64,000 nucleotides of DNA from Acidisoma silvae (GTDB lineage: Bacteria > Pseudomonadota > Alphaproteobacteria > Acetobacterales > Acetobacteraceae): NCBI RefSeq assembly GCF_020618775.1, contig NZ_JAESVB010000014.1, positions 1 through 64,000 of the forward strand, read 5' to 3'. Every line of letters begins with the position of its first letter. Positions within the stretch are counted from its first letter, which is position 1. This document shows positions 38,337 to 47,024 of the stretch, one piece after another. Both the position numbers and the translations under genes were made by a program. The notes under the pieces are model-generated. The model saw nothing but the letters and a program-made list of their open reading frames with translations, searched no databases and had not been told where the DNA came from.

Positions 38337-38666
38337 CCTATCTGTGATGGTGCGGCGTTCGCGATTTCCCGGGTAGAAAGGCCGCTCGCCGCCCTGCCGT
38401 ATTGCGTCCTCAAACGCAGGCAGAAGCATTGAGCGTTGCCCAAATTAAACTAATTAAAATAGTGCATAAATATTCATAGCAACAGAACTTGTGTATTGAC
38501 GCGCTACAAAAATCCGTAGTTATTGAAATTGCCCGAATCAACCTAAGCTAAATATAAATTAGCGAATATTTTTTGTATTTAATTCGTCGGCCTGTCCATC
38601 GGGTGGCGCGGTCGTTACCGCAAGCGTCGAGCTTGCGGTAATCATTTGATACATGAAGGCCTCATC
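38337..38666 (+). promoter_or_regulatory. AT-rich promoter and structured leader of the third module
   Basis: 330 bases without a gene. AT-rich from 38435 to 38580. Holds AACCTAAGCT at 38540-38549, shared with 36541, and a TTGACG near 38495. A perfect hairpin at 38615-38641 sits 25 bases before the monooxygenase start. Confidence 0.5.
38615..38641 (+). promoter_or_regulatory. Perfect leader hairpin upstream of the monooxygenase
   Basis: An 11-base perfect stem (38615-38625 with 38631-38641) with a 5-base loop, followed by TCATTT. It lies in the expected 5' leader, 14 bases before the RBS GAAGG (38655-38659). It could be an operator or an attenuating hairpin; the T-run is too weak for a confident terminator. 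Confidence 0.5.
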
Positions 38667-40067
38667 ATGACCCGTCATCTCATCTACAATGGTTTTCTGC
38701 ACCTCACTCCCAATCATCACAGCCATGGTTACTGGCGGACGCCCGAGGGGCAAATACAATACGGCTATTCCAAGCTCGACCCCTATATTCATGTCGTGAA
38801 AACGCTGGAGCGCGGGCGCTTCGATACGCTTTTCATCGCGGATGTGTCTGGGGTCTACGATTTTGAGCACTCCATTCGCGCAGGATCGCAATTCCCGTCA
38901 GCCGACCCGATCACGATCGTCTCGGCCCTCGGCCTTGCCACGGAACATCTGGGCCTGGCCGTCACCAGCAATATCATCCAAAGCCCACCCTTCGCCTTCG
39001 CGCGGCAATTGTCATCGCTCGACCATTATACGAATGGCCGTGTCGGCTGGAATATTGTCACCAGCTATCTGACGAATGGATTCCAGAATTTCGGCTATGA
39101 CGACATCGTGCCGCATGATGAGCGTTACCGTTGGGCGCAAGAATATCTCGACGTCACCTACAAGCTTTGGGAGCATTCCTGGGAGGATGGCGCGGTTCTG
39201 CACGATGTCGCGGCCAATCGCTTCTTCGATCGCGACCGCATTCATCGCATCAATCATATCGGGGAACGCTACAAGGTCGCCGGCCCGCATATCGTGGAAC
39301 CCTCTCCGCAGCGCACGCCGGTGCTTTTCCAGGCGGGCAATTCCACGGCGGGGCGCGAGTTTGCCGTTCGCAATGCGGAAGTGACCTTCCTGCCGTCAGC
39401 CACGCCGGAAGCGGCAGCGCGTGATATCGCGATACTCAATGACCTTGCCAGACAGAATGGACGGGATCCTCGGTCGCTCAAGAAGATCGTGACGCTCTCA
39501 ACTGTTATCGGATCGACGGAAGCGGAGGCCAAGCGCAAGCAGGCCTATCTGCATGAATATACGGATTTTGATGCTTTCCAGGCCTTTCTGAGCGGCGGCA
39601 GCGGCATCGACTATTTCAATATTCCGCCTGAAACCACCTTGCGGGAGCTTAAAGAGCAATATGACACGTCCGAGCATGTCCGCAGCGGGTTCCGGCGTAT
39701 TCTTGAGAGGAATCCTGATGTCGATCTCGATTCGACATGGGGCGGTCATCTCGTCAAGACCGCCCTTCTACCTGGACGCTTTGCCGGCACGCCAGAACAG
39801 ATCGCCGATGAGGTGCAGCGCTGGGCGGATGCCGGGGTGGATGGCTTTAACGTTGTTCCCATCACGACGCTCGGCTGGTGGGATGAGTGGGTCGATCATG
39901 TTGTGCCTGTGCTGCAAGCGCGGGGCCTCGCTCAGACGGAGTATGCGCCGGGTACGCTGCGGGAGAAACTGTTCCGCACCGGCGACCGCCTTTCCGAAAG
40001 CCATCATGCGCGGACCATCGGACTTCAAAACGCCAGCGCGAGCCGCGCTCAGGCGGAAGCGCTTTGA
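38667..40067 (+). CDS. FMN-dependent monooxygenase, NtaA/SnaA/DszA/DmoA family
   Basis: 466 residues from ATG 38667, chosen for GAAGG 7 bases upstream; a TTG at 38646 is rejected. Pattern: IYNGFLHLTPNHHSHGYWR, RGRFDTLFIADVSGVYDFEHS, SSLDHYTNGRVGWNIVTSYLTN, GFQNFGYDDIVPHDERY, DGFNVVPITTLGWWDEWVDHVVP. First gene of the third Dpp module. DszA (sulfone cleavage), SnaA, NtaA/EmoA (C-N cleavage) and DmoA (dimethyl sulfide) are all in this family, so the substrate cannot be fixed. The nearby DMSP-lyase-like cupin makes a C-S substrate worth testing. Confidence 0.88.
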   Translation: MTRHLIYNGFLHLTPNHHSHGYWRTPEGQIQYGYSKLDPYIHVVKTLERGRFDTLFIADVSGVYDFEHSIRAGSQFPSADPITIVSALGLATEHLGLAVTSNIIQSPPFAFARQLSSLDHYTNGRVGWNIVTSYLTNGFQNFGYDDIVPHDERYRWAQEYLDVTYKLWEHSWEDGAVLHDVAANRFFDRDRIHRINHIGERYKVAGPHIVEPSPQRTPVLFQAGNSTAGREFAVRNAEVTFLPSATPEAAARDIAILNDLARQNGRDPRSLKKIVTLSTVIGSTEAEAKRKQAYLHEYTDFDAFQAFLSGGSGIDYFNIPPETTLRELKEQYDTSEHVRSGFRRILERNPDVDLDSTWGGHLVKTALLPGRFAGTPEQIADEVQRWADAGVDGFNVVPITTLGWWDEWVDHVVPVLQARGLAQTEYAPGTLREKLFRTGDRLSESHHARTIGLQNASASRAQAEAL

Positions 40068-40100
40068 CCCAAATCCTCATTCGTGGCGAAACCTGATACG

Positions 40101-41726
40101 ATGAACAAAAGCTTCAAGGAGATCGCGCAAGCGTCTCTTGCCCTTACCGTCACCGCCCTGTCGGTGGCCTTTGCCACGCCGGGTGCCTTCGCCGCTGACG
40201 CGGGCGACGCTGGACAACGCATCAATGGTGGAACAATCACCTATGTGCATGAACAGGAGCCGCCTTGCCTTTGGGGCGGATGGGTGCAGCAGGCCTATCT
40301 TTCGCGTCAGGTCTTCGACTATCTCGTGAGCTATGACAACGGCAAAATACGGCCTTGGCTGGCAACGGACTGGAGCGAATCGCCGGACCGGAAAACGATC
40401 ACCTTCCATCTCCGCAAGGATGTGGTTTTTACGGATGGTGATAAATTCAATGCCGATGCGGTGCTTGCCAATTACCCTGTCTGGGTGAAAGGCATCGGCT
40501 GGCATAGTTTCACCTATATGACGGGCTTCACGAAGCTCGATGCCTATACGGTGGCGCTGCATCTGTCCGAGCCGAACCCGGAAATCTACAACGTCCTTGC
40601 CAATGGCCATTATGGCTTTCAGTCGCCGGATTCGATTGCGCATAATACGCCGGAACAGAAATGCCTGGCGCCTGTCGGCACTGGCCCGTGGAAGGTCCAG
40701 AAATGGACGCGCGGCGAGGGCATTACTTTCCTGCGCAACGATAAATATGACTGGGCGCCGCCGAATGCGCATCACAATGGCCCGGCCTATGCTGCACAAT
40801 TGGACTGGAAGTTCGTGCCGGACGCGACGACCCGCTGGGGCGCGTTGCTGAGCGGCGAGGCCGATGTCGCCTACCAGCCACCCTCCGTGCAATGGAAGAA
40901 CGCGCAGCGCCAGTTCCAGACTTTGTCCTTTGTCGCGACGGGCCGGCCGCAGGCGCTGTCGTTCAATGTCGCGCGTGGGCCTTTCACCGACCAGCGTGTT
41001 AGGCAGGCCTTCGTCTATGCGATTGACCGCAAGAGGATTGTCGCTGCCGTCTTCAAGGGTACGGCACCGTATGAAGGCAATGGGTCGCTCAGCCGGTCGA
41101 CGCCGCTTTATCTCAATGTCGATGACGACTATCCCTATGATGTCGCCAAGGCAAACACGCTGCTGGACGCGGCAGGTTGGACCGGACGGGACGCACAAGG
41201 CTATCGCACCAAGGACGGCAAGATCCTCGATGCGCGCCTTCCGTTCAACCAGGCGATCATCGATCCTGAAGGGGCGGTGGCTCTCCAGGTGATTCAGGAT
41301 CAGGTGAAGGCCGTCGGCATCAAGCTCGATGTGATCCCGCTGACGCAGACTCAGGGCTTCGCCGGGGCCGATTCGCAGCCGGCCGACAAGGAGATCAGCT
41401 TCGGCTACTGGGTCTGGCCCTCTCCGAACATTCTCGACATCGTTTATAACGACAAGCTGAACGGCTTTCCGAACGGCAACAATCTGTCCTTTTTCTCCAA
41501 TGCGAAAATCGAGGCGCAGATTATGGATGCGCAGCGCGAGCCTGATCCGAAACTGCGATTCCAGAAATTCGCGGTGCTTCAAAAGTGGTTCGATGATCAG
41601 GCCATCGCGGTGGGTGTCTATGACTTTACCTACAACGTCGCCATTTCGAAGAAGCTGAAAGGCCTGTGGCAGGATAAGGGCAATGGGCTGCTGAACTTCT
41701 ACGACGCCTACTTCGTCAAGGGCTGA
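40101..41726 (+). CDS. ABC transporter substrate-binding protein, family 5
   Basis: 541 residues from ATG 40101 (a GTG at 40083 is possible; no clear RBS for either). Signal peptide LALTVTALSVAFATPGAFAADA. SBP_bac_5 pattern: NGGTITYVHEQEPPCLWGGW, WLATDWSESPDRKTITFHLR, APVGTGPWKVQKW. Paralogue of the protein at 34764-36407. It is second in its operon, after the monooxygenase, whereas in the minus-strand module the binding protein comes first. Confidence 0.9.
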   Translation: MNKSFKEIAQASLALTVTALSVAFATPGAFAADAGDAGQRINGGTITYVHEQEPPCLWGGWVQQAYLSRQVFDYLVSYDNGKIRPWLATDWSESPDRKTITFHLRKDVVFTDGDKFNADAVLANYPVWVKGIGWHSFTYMTGFTKLDAYTVALHLSEPNPEIYNVLANGHYGFQSPDSIAHNTPEQKCLAPVGTGPWKVQKWTRGEGITFLRNDKYDWAPPNAHHNGPAYAAQLDWKFVPDATTRWGALLSGEADVAYQPPSVQWKNAQRQFQTLSFVATGRPQALSFNVARGPFTDQRVRQAFVYAIDRKRIVAAVFKGTAPYEGNGSLSRSTPLYLNVDDDYPYDVAKANTLLDAAGWTGRDAQGYRTKDGKILDARLPFNQAIIDPEGAVALQVIQDQVKAVGIKLDVIPLTQTQGFAGADSQPADKEISFGYWVWPSPNILDIVYNDKLNGFPNGNNLSFFSNAKIEAQIMDAQREPDPKLRFQKFAVLQKWFDDQAIAVGVYDFTYNVAISKKLKGLWQDKGNGLLNFYDAYFVKG

Positions 41727-41729
41727 CGC

Positions 41730-42737
41730 GTGACAAGTCCTCTCTCTCTTGTCGGCGAAGCGTCGGAAGCAACCGGCCTTCGCCCTTCCTTCGCCGCACG
41801 CCTGAGGCCTGTTCTAATCCGGCTTGCGGCGGCGATCTTTGTTCTCTGGGGGGCGGTGACGGTCACGTTCATCGCTCTCTCGGTTCTGCCCGGTGACCGC
41901 GCGACCATTATTCTGAATATCACCTCCGGCCAGGCCATTGCGCGGACGCCGGCGGAATTGACGCCGATCAACCGGGCATACGGTTTCGATCAACCGATGG
42001 TCGAACAATATGCGCGCTATATCGGCGGATTGCTGCATGGCGATTTCGGCACTTCTTATGAGTTGCAGCGACCCGTTGCGAAGATCATTGGTGAGCAGAT
42101 TGGTCCGACATTCACACTCGCGATTTCGGCACTTGTGCTTGCCTGGATCTTCGCTGTGCCCTGGACGCTGCTGACCGCCGGGCAAGGCAGGCGTCTCGGC
42201 AGCTTCGGCTCTGCTGCCGAAACCATCACGGCAGGACTGCCGCATTACTGGGTCGGGATTCTGCTGCTCATTGTCTTTGCGATCACCCTAGGCTGGTTTC
42301 CGGTCATTGGCGGCACGTCCTTCATGAACACGGTTCTGCCGACGATTACTCTGGCCCTGCCGCTGGCCGGCTTTCTCGGACAGTCCATACGCGGCGAGTT
42401 CGACCGCACGATGCGCGAGCCTTTCGTGCTCTCGGCGCGCACGCGCGGCATGAGCGCCGCCGGGGTCCGCGCGCGCCATGTGCTGCGCCATGCCCTTATC
42501 CCTGCCATCACGCTCAGCGGCTGGGCCATCGGCAGCCTGCTGTCTGGTGCGGTGCTGGTTGAAACCGTGTTCGCCCGTCCCGGGCTAGGCTCGGTGCTTG
42601 TCAGTGCAGTGAGTGACAAGGATTTTCCCCTGGTTTCAGGAATCGTCATCCTCAATGCTTTCTTGTACGTCGTCATCAATCTTGTCGTCGATCTGATCTA
42701 TCGCCTCGTCGATCCCAGATTGCGAGGCACCGCATGA
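41730..42737 (+). CDS. ABC transporter permease, DppB type
   Basis: 335 residues from GTG 41730, 3 bases after the binding-protein stop. LAAAIFVLWGAVTVTFIALS first helix, VLPGDRATIIL, HGDFGTSYELQRPV, EAA loop SARTRGMSAAGVRARHVLRHA, VLVETVFARPGLGSVLVSAV. The GDFGTSYELQRPV stretch parallels GNLGMSYESQQPV in the minus-strand paralogue. Confidence 0.92.
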   Translation: MTSPLSLVGEASEATGLRPSFAARLRPVLIRLAAAIFVLWGAVTVTFIALSVLPGDRATIILNITSGQAIARTPAELTPINRAYGFDQPMVEQYARYIGGLLHGDFGTSYELQRPVAKIIGEQIGPTFTLAISALVLAWIFAVPWTLLTAGQGRRLGSFGSAAETITAGLPHYWVGILLLIVFAITLGWFPVIGGTSFMNTVLPTITLALPLAGFLGQSIRGEFDRTMREPFVLSARTRGMSAAGVRARHVLRHALIPAITLSGWAIGSLLSGAVLVETVFARPGLGSVLVSAVSDKDFPLVSGIVILNAFLYVVINLVVDLIYRLVDPRLRGTA

Positions 42738-43615
42738 CCGCCAGCACCACTGAATTCGGGCGCCCACAGGCAGACCAGAAGACCGTGCCACGGTCGCGCA
42801 TCGGCGTGCCGAGACTGCCGGTCTCAATCTGGCTGTCGGGGCTTGTCGTCCTGTTCTTCGCCATCGCGGCGATTGACCCGTCACTGCTCTCGACGCACTC
42901 TGCCTTCGAGACGGATCTCCTCAACACGCTAAGCCCGCCAAGCGTCGGCCATCTGCTCGGCACCGATGATATCGGCCGAGACCTCTACAGCCGGATCGTC
43001 TGGGGCACGCGCCAGTCATTGCTCATCGGTCTTGGGGCGATGGCGGTGGCCCTGTTCGGTGCCTTGGTTCTGGGCTTCACGGCCGCGCTGGGGCCCAAAT
43101 GGATTGCCGGGCCGCTGCATCGTCTTTTGGAAATTCTGCTCCCTTTCCCGATCCTGCTGCTTGCGCTGCTGTTCGTGGCGCTGCTTGGCCCTTCGGCAAC
43201 CAGCCTGCTCATTTCGGTCGGCATCGGCACGACGGCAGGCTATGCGCGGCTGATCCGGGCGCAGGCGCTCAAGGTCAGGAAATCAGGTTATGTTGAGGCT
43301 GCCCTGGCACTGGGTCATTCGGAACGTACGATTTTCCGCCAGCATATCGCGCCGAATGCATTTCGTCCGCTCGTGGCGCTGGTAACACTCGGCATCGGCC
43401 AGTCAGTTGTCTGGGCATCGGGCCTTTCATTTCTTGGCCTCGGTGTGGCGCCACCGTCGCCGGAATGGGGCGCCCTGCTCGAAGCGGGCAAGGCCAGCAT
43501 CACCGTTGCCTGGTGGCTTGAGATTTTTCCGGGCATTGCAATTGTATTGGTCGCGCTCTCCTTCACGCAGATCGGGCGATATGTTCAGGATCGTTCGGAA
43601 GGGAATCTCCAATGA
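42734..43615 (+). CDS. ABC transporter permease, DppC type
   Basis: 293 residues; start overlaps the DppB stop by 4 bases. HLLGTDDIGRDLYSRIVWGTRQ motif, helices, EAA-like loop YVEAALALGHSERTIFRQHIAPN, FLGLGVAPPSPEWGALLEAG. Stop overlaps the ATPase start. Confidence 0.92.
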   Translation: MTASTTEFGRPQADQKTVPRSRIGVPRLPVSIWLSGLVVLFFAIAAIDPSLLSTHSAFETDLLNTLSPPSVGHLLGTDDIGRDLYSRIVWGTRQSLLIGLGAMAVALFGALVLGFTAALGPKWIAGPLHRLLEILLPFPILLLALLFVALLGPSATSLLISVGIGTTAGYARLIRAQALKVRKSGYVEAALALGHSERTIFRQHIAPNAFRPLVALVTLGIGQSVVWASGLSFLGLGVAPPSPEWGALLEAGKASITVAWWLEIFPGIAIVLVALSFTQIGRYVQDRSEGNLQ

Positions 43616-45339
43616 TGGACACAGTCATCGATCACCTGAACGAAGCCAGCATTGAGAGCGGCATTGGCGAAAGCGTGTTGCAGGCGCAGGGGCTGAATAT
43701 ATGGTTCGCTCAGGAGAGTGGCGAGAGCCGGCATGTCGTCAAAGACGTCAGCTTCGATCTGCGCGCGGGTCAGTGCATCGCAATTGTCGGTGAGTCCGGT
43801 TCCGGCAAAAGTGTCACGGCACGCGCGCTTGTCGGACTGGCAGGGCAGGGCGCTACGGTCGCTGCCGATCGTCTGGCGCTCGAGGGCGAGACCTTGCTGG
43901 ACAGGCCAGAGGCCTGGTGGGGCTCGGTGCGGGGCCGCAAGATAGGGTTTATCTTGCAGGATGCGCTTGTCTCCCTCGATCCACTCCGCCCCGTCGGCAA
44001 GGAGATTGAAGAGGCGCTCTGGCTGCATAAATGGGGGACGCGTAAGACCCGCCTGCAGAAGGTAAGACAGACGCTGTGGGACGTGGGCGTGCCGGAGCCG
44101 GACCTGCTCGTCAAGCAGCGACCCGGAGAACTGTCCGGTGGATTGCGCCAGCGTGCCCTGATCGCTTCGGCCATCGCTTTGCACCCGGATATCGTCATTG
44201 CCGATGAGCCGACAACGGCACTGGACGTAACCGTTCAGGCGCAGGTTCTGTCCGTGCTCAAGGAGATGCTGGGCCGTGGCACGAGCGTTATCCTGATCAG
44301 TCACGATCTCGCAGTCGTCTCACAGCTTGCCGACATCATCCTTGTGATGCAGGGAGGTGCGATCGTTGAGGCCGGTCCGCGCGGCGAGGTGCTTGGGCGC
44401 CCTCGGCATCCCTATACACAGCAGTTGATCGATGCGGTGCCGAGTGAACACACCAAAGGCACACGGCTTTCGCCGCATGGCGGTGCCGTCGCCCAGACGC
44501 TTTTCCGGGCAGAGCGGGCTGATCTCGCGGACAGCCCCGTGCCGCTGCTGGATGCGCGCGGCATCGTCAAAAGCTTTCCTGGTCCTGGCGGGCTTCGCCG
44601 CACGGTCGTGAAGGATGTGTCCTTTACGCTTGCGCGCGGAGAGACGCTTGGCATCGTTGGCGAATCAGGTTCGGGTAAAAGCACATTGGCCCGCATTGCG
44701 CTTTCTCTTGAAAGGCCAGACAGCGGTGAGGTCCGCTTTCTCGGCCGCCCGTGGAGTAGTGCGAGCATCGCGGATCAACGCGCCATCCGCAGGCGCATAT
44801 CCGTGGTGTATCAGGATCCTCTATCATCTTTTGACCCTCGCTGGCGTGTATCGCGTATTCTGTCTGATGCGATTTGCCTGCAAGAGGTGATGCCGCGCGG
44901 GCAAGTGGAGGATCGCGCCGTTCACTTGCTCGAAGCGGTTGGGCTTAGCGCTGCGCATCTGGAGCAGTGGCCGCTGCGCATGTCGGGTGGGCAAAGACAG
45001 CGGGTGGCCATCGCCCGCGCCATCGCCACCCATCCGGAGGTTGTGGTGCTGGATGAGGCCGTTTCGGCCCTCGATGTGTCCATCCAAGCGCAGATCCTGG
45101 ATCTTCTGTCAGACTTGCAGGTCCAGCTTCAGATCAGCTACCTGTTCATTTCGCATGATCTTGGCGTGATCCATCACATGAGTGATCGCGTGCTGGTTAT
45201 GCAGAACGGCCGGGCTGTGGAACAGGGGACGGCCGATGACGTCTTCCGCAATCCGCAGCATGCCTATACCCAGCAATTGCTTGCGTCTCTGCCGCGGCTT
45301 GAATACGCAAATTTGCGCAAGGCCGCAGCATGGAGCTAA
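43612..45339 (+). CDS. ABC transporter ATP-binding protein, DppD-DppF fusion
   Basis: 575 residues, two ATPase domains: Walker A GESGSGKS twice, signatures LSGGLRQRALIASAI and MSGGQRQRVAIARAI, Walker B IVIADEPTTALD and VVVLDEAVSALD (DEA for DEP in the second). The first domain shares the LSGGLRQRAL signature with the minus-strand module. Its TAA stop overlaps the TAG stop of the opposing unknown gene in the sequence CTAA (45336-45339). Confidence 0.92.
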   Translation: MMDTVIDHLNEASIESGIGESVLQAQGLNIWFAQESGESRHVVKDVSFDLRAGQCIAIVGESGSGKSVTARALVGLAGQGATVAADRLALEGETLLDRPEAWWGSVRGRKIGFILQDALVSLDPLRPVGKEIEEALWLHKWGTRKTRLQKVRQTLWDVGVPEPDLLVKQRPGELSGGLRQRALIASAIALHPDIVIADEPTTALDVTVQAQVLSVLKEMLGRGTSVILISHDLAVVSQLADIILVMQGGAIVEAGPRGEVLGRPRHPYTQQLIDAVPSEHTKGTRLSPHGGAVAQTLFRAERADLADSPVPLLDARGIVKSFPGPGGLRRTVVKDVSFTLARGETLGIVGESGSGKSTLARIALSLERPDSGEVRFLGRPWSSASIADQRAIRRRISVVYQDPLSSFDPRWRVSRILSDAICLQEVMPRGQVEDRAVHLLEAVGLSAAHLEQWPLRMSGGQRQRVAIARAIATHPEVVVLDEAVSALDVSIQAQILDLLSDLQVQLQISYLFISHDLGVIHHMSDRVLVMQNGRAVEQGTADDVFRNPQHAYTQQLLASLPRLEYANLRKAAAWS

Positions 45340-45944
45340 AAACGGCGTTTTGATCGGATGCCTGGTATATCGCGGCCAGCTGCATCGCCCGGCGAATAGC
45401 TGGCTGAAGCGCTGTGCGCGGCGCAGCAGCTTTGATTGAGGGCAACGACCTCAAATCCGGGCAGGGCCGCCGCGGCAAAATGAAGCTGTCTGAGCGCTTT
45501 CTGCAAAAGCGTGAGCGCCTTTTCGTTTTGGCCTTTGTGCATAGTTTCAGACGCTGCATCGCACGCACTCCCCAACATTTTGGAGCAGGCGAGCAGGTGA
45601 TGATGATGATGTGCCCCTTGCGGGCTCGGGCGCAGTGACCGGATAACGTCGCGCGACTCTGCCTGGGCTGAGCGCGCCATCGCAAAGATGGGATTGTCCT
45701 GTGCGCTTCTGCCACCGGCAGCTGCCAGGACGAAAAGCGCTGCGAGTTGTGCGGTCGCTTCGCGCATAGCGTCGAAAGCGGGCCGCGCGGCGATGACGTA
45801 GGCAAGCGTCTTGTCGTCCAGACCCTGTCCTTCCTCAGTCGTCCAAGCCTCGGGCGGTGCTTCAGGCGCGCAAACCAGAGGAATTTCCGGCCTCTGCTCC
45901 TCTATTCGCCTCAAGGACTGCCGCGTTATGTCCCAGTTAGTCAT
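45336..45944 (-). CDS. Conserved-looking protein of unknown function
   Basis: 202 residues from ATG 45944, with GGGAGG 4 bases before it. I do not recognise a family. Visible: a mostly helical, Ala-rich chain, a run of five His near residue 115 (GAHHHHHLLACSK), a C-terminal CC pair (NQSCCAAHS), no signal peptide and no clear membrane helix. The His run and Cys could bind metal, but that is a guess. Codon use looks genuine and the RBS is strong. It follows the sugar permease by about 60 bases and could be its last operon gene. Confidence 0.6.
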   Translation of the reverse strand: MTNWDITRQSLRRIEEQRPEIPLVCAPEAPPEAWTTEEGQGLDDKTLAYVIAARPAFDAMREATAQLAALFVLAAAGGRSAQDNPIFAMARSAQAESRDVIRSLRPSPQGAHHHHHLLACSKMLGSACDAASETMHKGQNEKALTLLQKALRQLHFAAAALPGFEVVALNQSCCAAHSASASYSPGDAAGRDIPGIRSKRRF

Positions 45945-46008
45945 CACGCCTCCCGAGGCCCGGTCTAAGCTCCTGTAGCACAGGGAGCCGCGGCTTTGCC
46001 CTTGTCAG

Positions 46009-47013
46009 TTATCGCCGCCGCCGCGACCATACGTCCAGTCCCACTGCGCCGATGACGATCGCACCCTTGGCAACCAGCTGCACATTGGAATCAACGGCCA
46101 GGGAATAGAAAAGATTAGTGATAGCGCCAAGGATAAGCAGACCCACCACAGTTCGCCAAATCGAACCTTCTCCGCCCAGCAAAGACGTGCCGCCAATGAT
46201 GACGACTGCGATGGCATCCAGCGGAATGGTTCCGCCAATATCGGCCTGACCAACCGCAAGCCGGCTCGCCTCAATCATGCCCGCTGCCGCTGACAACAGG
46301 CCGACCAAAGCGAAAGTTGATCCGCGGATCAATCCAACCCGCAAGCCTGACAGTCGTGCGGCTGTTTCATTGCCCCCAATGGCATATAAGGCCTGGCCAT
46401 AGACGGTCTTCGAGAGAACAAAGCCGCCCAGAAGCACGGTCACAAACAAAAGCCAAACCGCGATCGGCAACGGACCCCAGAACGCCTGGCCCAGAATTTG
46501 GAAATTGGGATTGTCGGGCGTCTGCGGTGTGGAATTAGAATACACGAAAGCCAGACCGCTGAAGATCGATGCCGAGCCAAGCGTCGCGATGAAGGGGTTT
46601 ATGCGCCAAAGGGCGACGACCGCTCCATTGGCGGTGCCACAAACGATCCCTAGGAGGAGCGTACACAGTCCAGCCTCGACCAGACCGTGGTCCATCGCAA
46701 TTTTCGCGAACATCGTCGCTGCGAAGGCATAGATCGCACCGACAGATAGATCGAAACCGCCACTGATCATGACGAATGTCATGCCGACGGCGACAATGCC
46801 AAGCGGTGCATTCTGGGTGAGAATAATACCGATATTCGTCCAGGTCAGGAAAGCAGGATAGATAATCTGACCGACGATCATGACGACGATCAGCGCGCCT
46901 ATCATGCCCAGACTGCTAACATCGAAAGGAATCTTGCGTGCAAAACGCGACAGGGAAGCAGCACCGTTTCCTGTGCTTGGGCGACCGGGCGCCGCGCTCG
47001 ACGGATTCTTCAT
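46009..47013 (-). CDS. Sugar ABC transporter permease, RbsC type
   Basis: 334 residues with 8-10 membrane segments. IIYPAFLTWTNIGIILTQNAPLGIVAVGMTFVMISGGFDLSVG is typical of ribose/xylose-type permeases, as are YAIGGNETAARLSGL and DAIAVVIIGGTSLLGGEGSIWRT. A single gene, so it acts as a homodimer. Follows the ATPase by 11 bases. Confidence 0.92.
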   Translation of the reverse strand: MKNPSSAAPGRPSTGNGAASLSRFARKIPFDVSSLGMIGALIVVMIVGQIIYPAFLTWTNIGIILTQNAPLGIVAVGMTFVMISGGFDLSVGAIYAFAATMFAKIAMDHGLVEAGLCTLLLGIVCGTANGAVVALWRINPFIATLGSASIFSGLAFVYSNSTPQTPDNPNFQILGQAFWGPLPIAVWLLFVTVLLGGFVLSKTVYGQALYAIGGNETAARLSGLRVGLIRGSTFALVGLLSAAAGMIEASRLAVGQADIGGTIPLDAIAVVIIGGTSLLGGEGSIWRTVVGLLILGAITNLFYSLAVDSNVQLVAKGAIVIGAVGLDVWSRRRR

Positions 47014-47024
47014 AAGGCTTCTCT

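Noticed and set aside
40077-41582. 501-residue minus-strand open frame
   Set aside because: Antisense to the family-5 binding protein, which has a signal peptide and family motifs.
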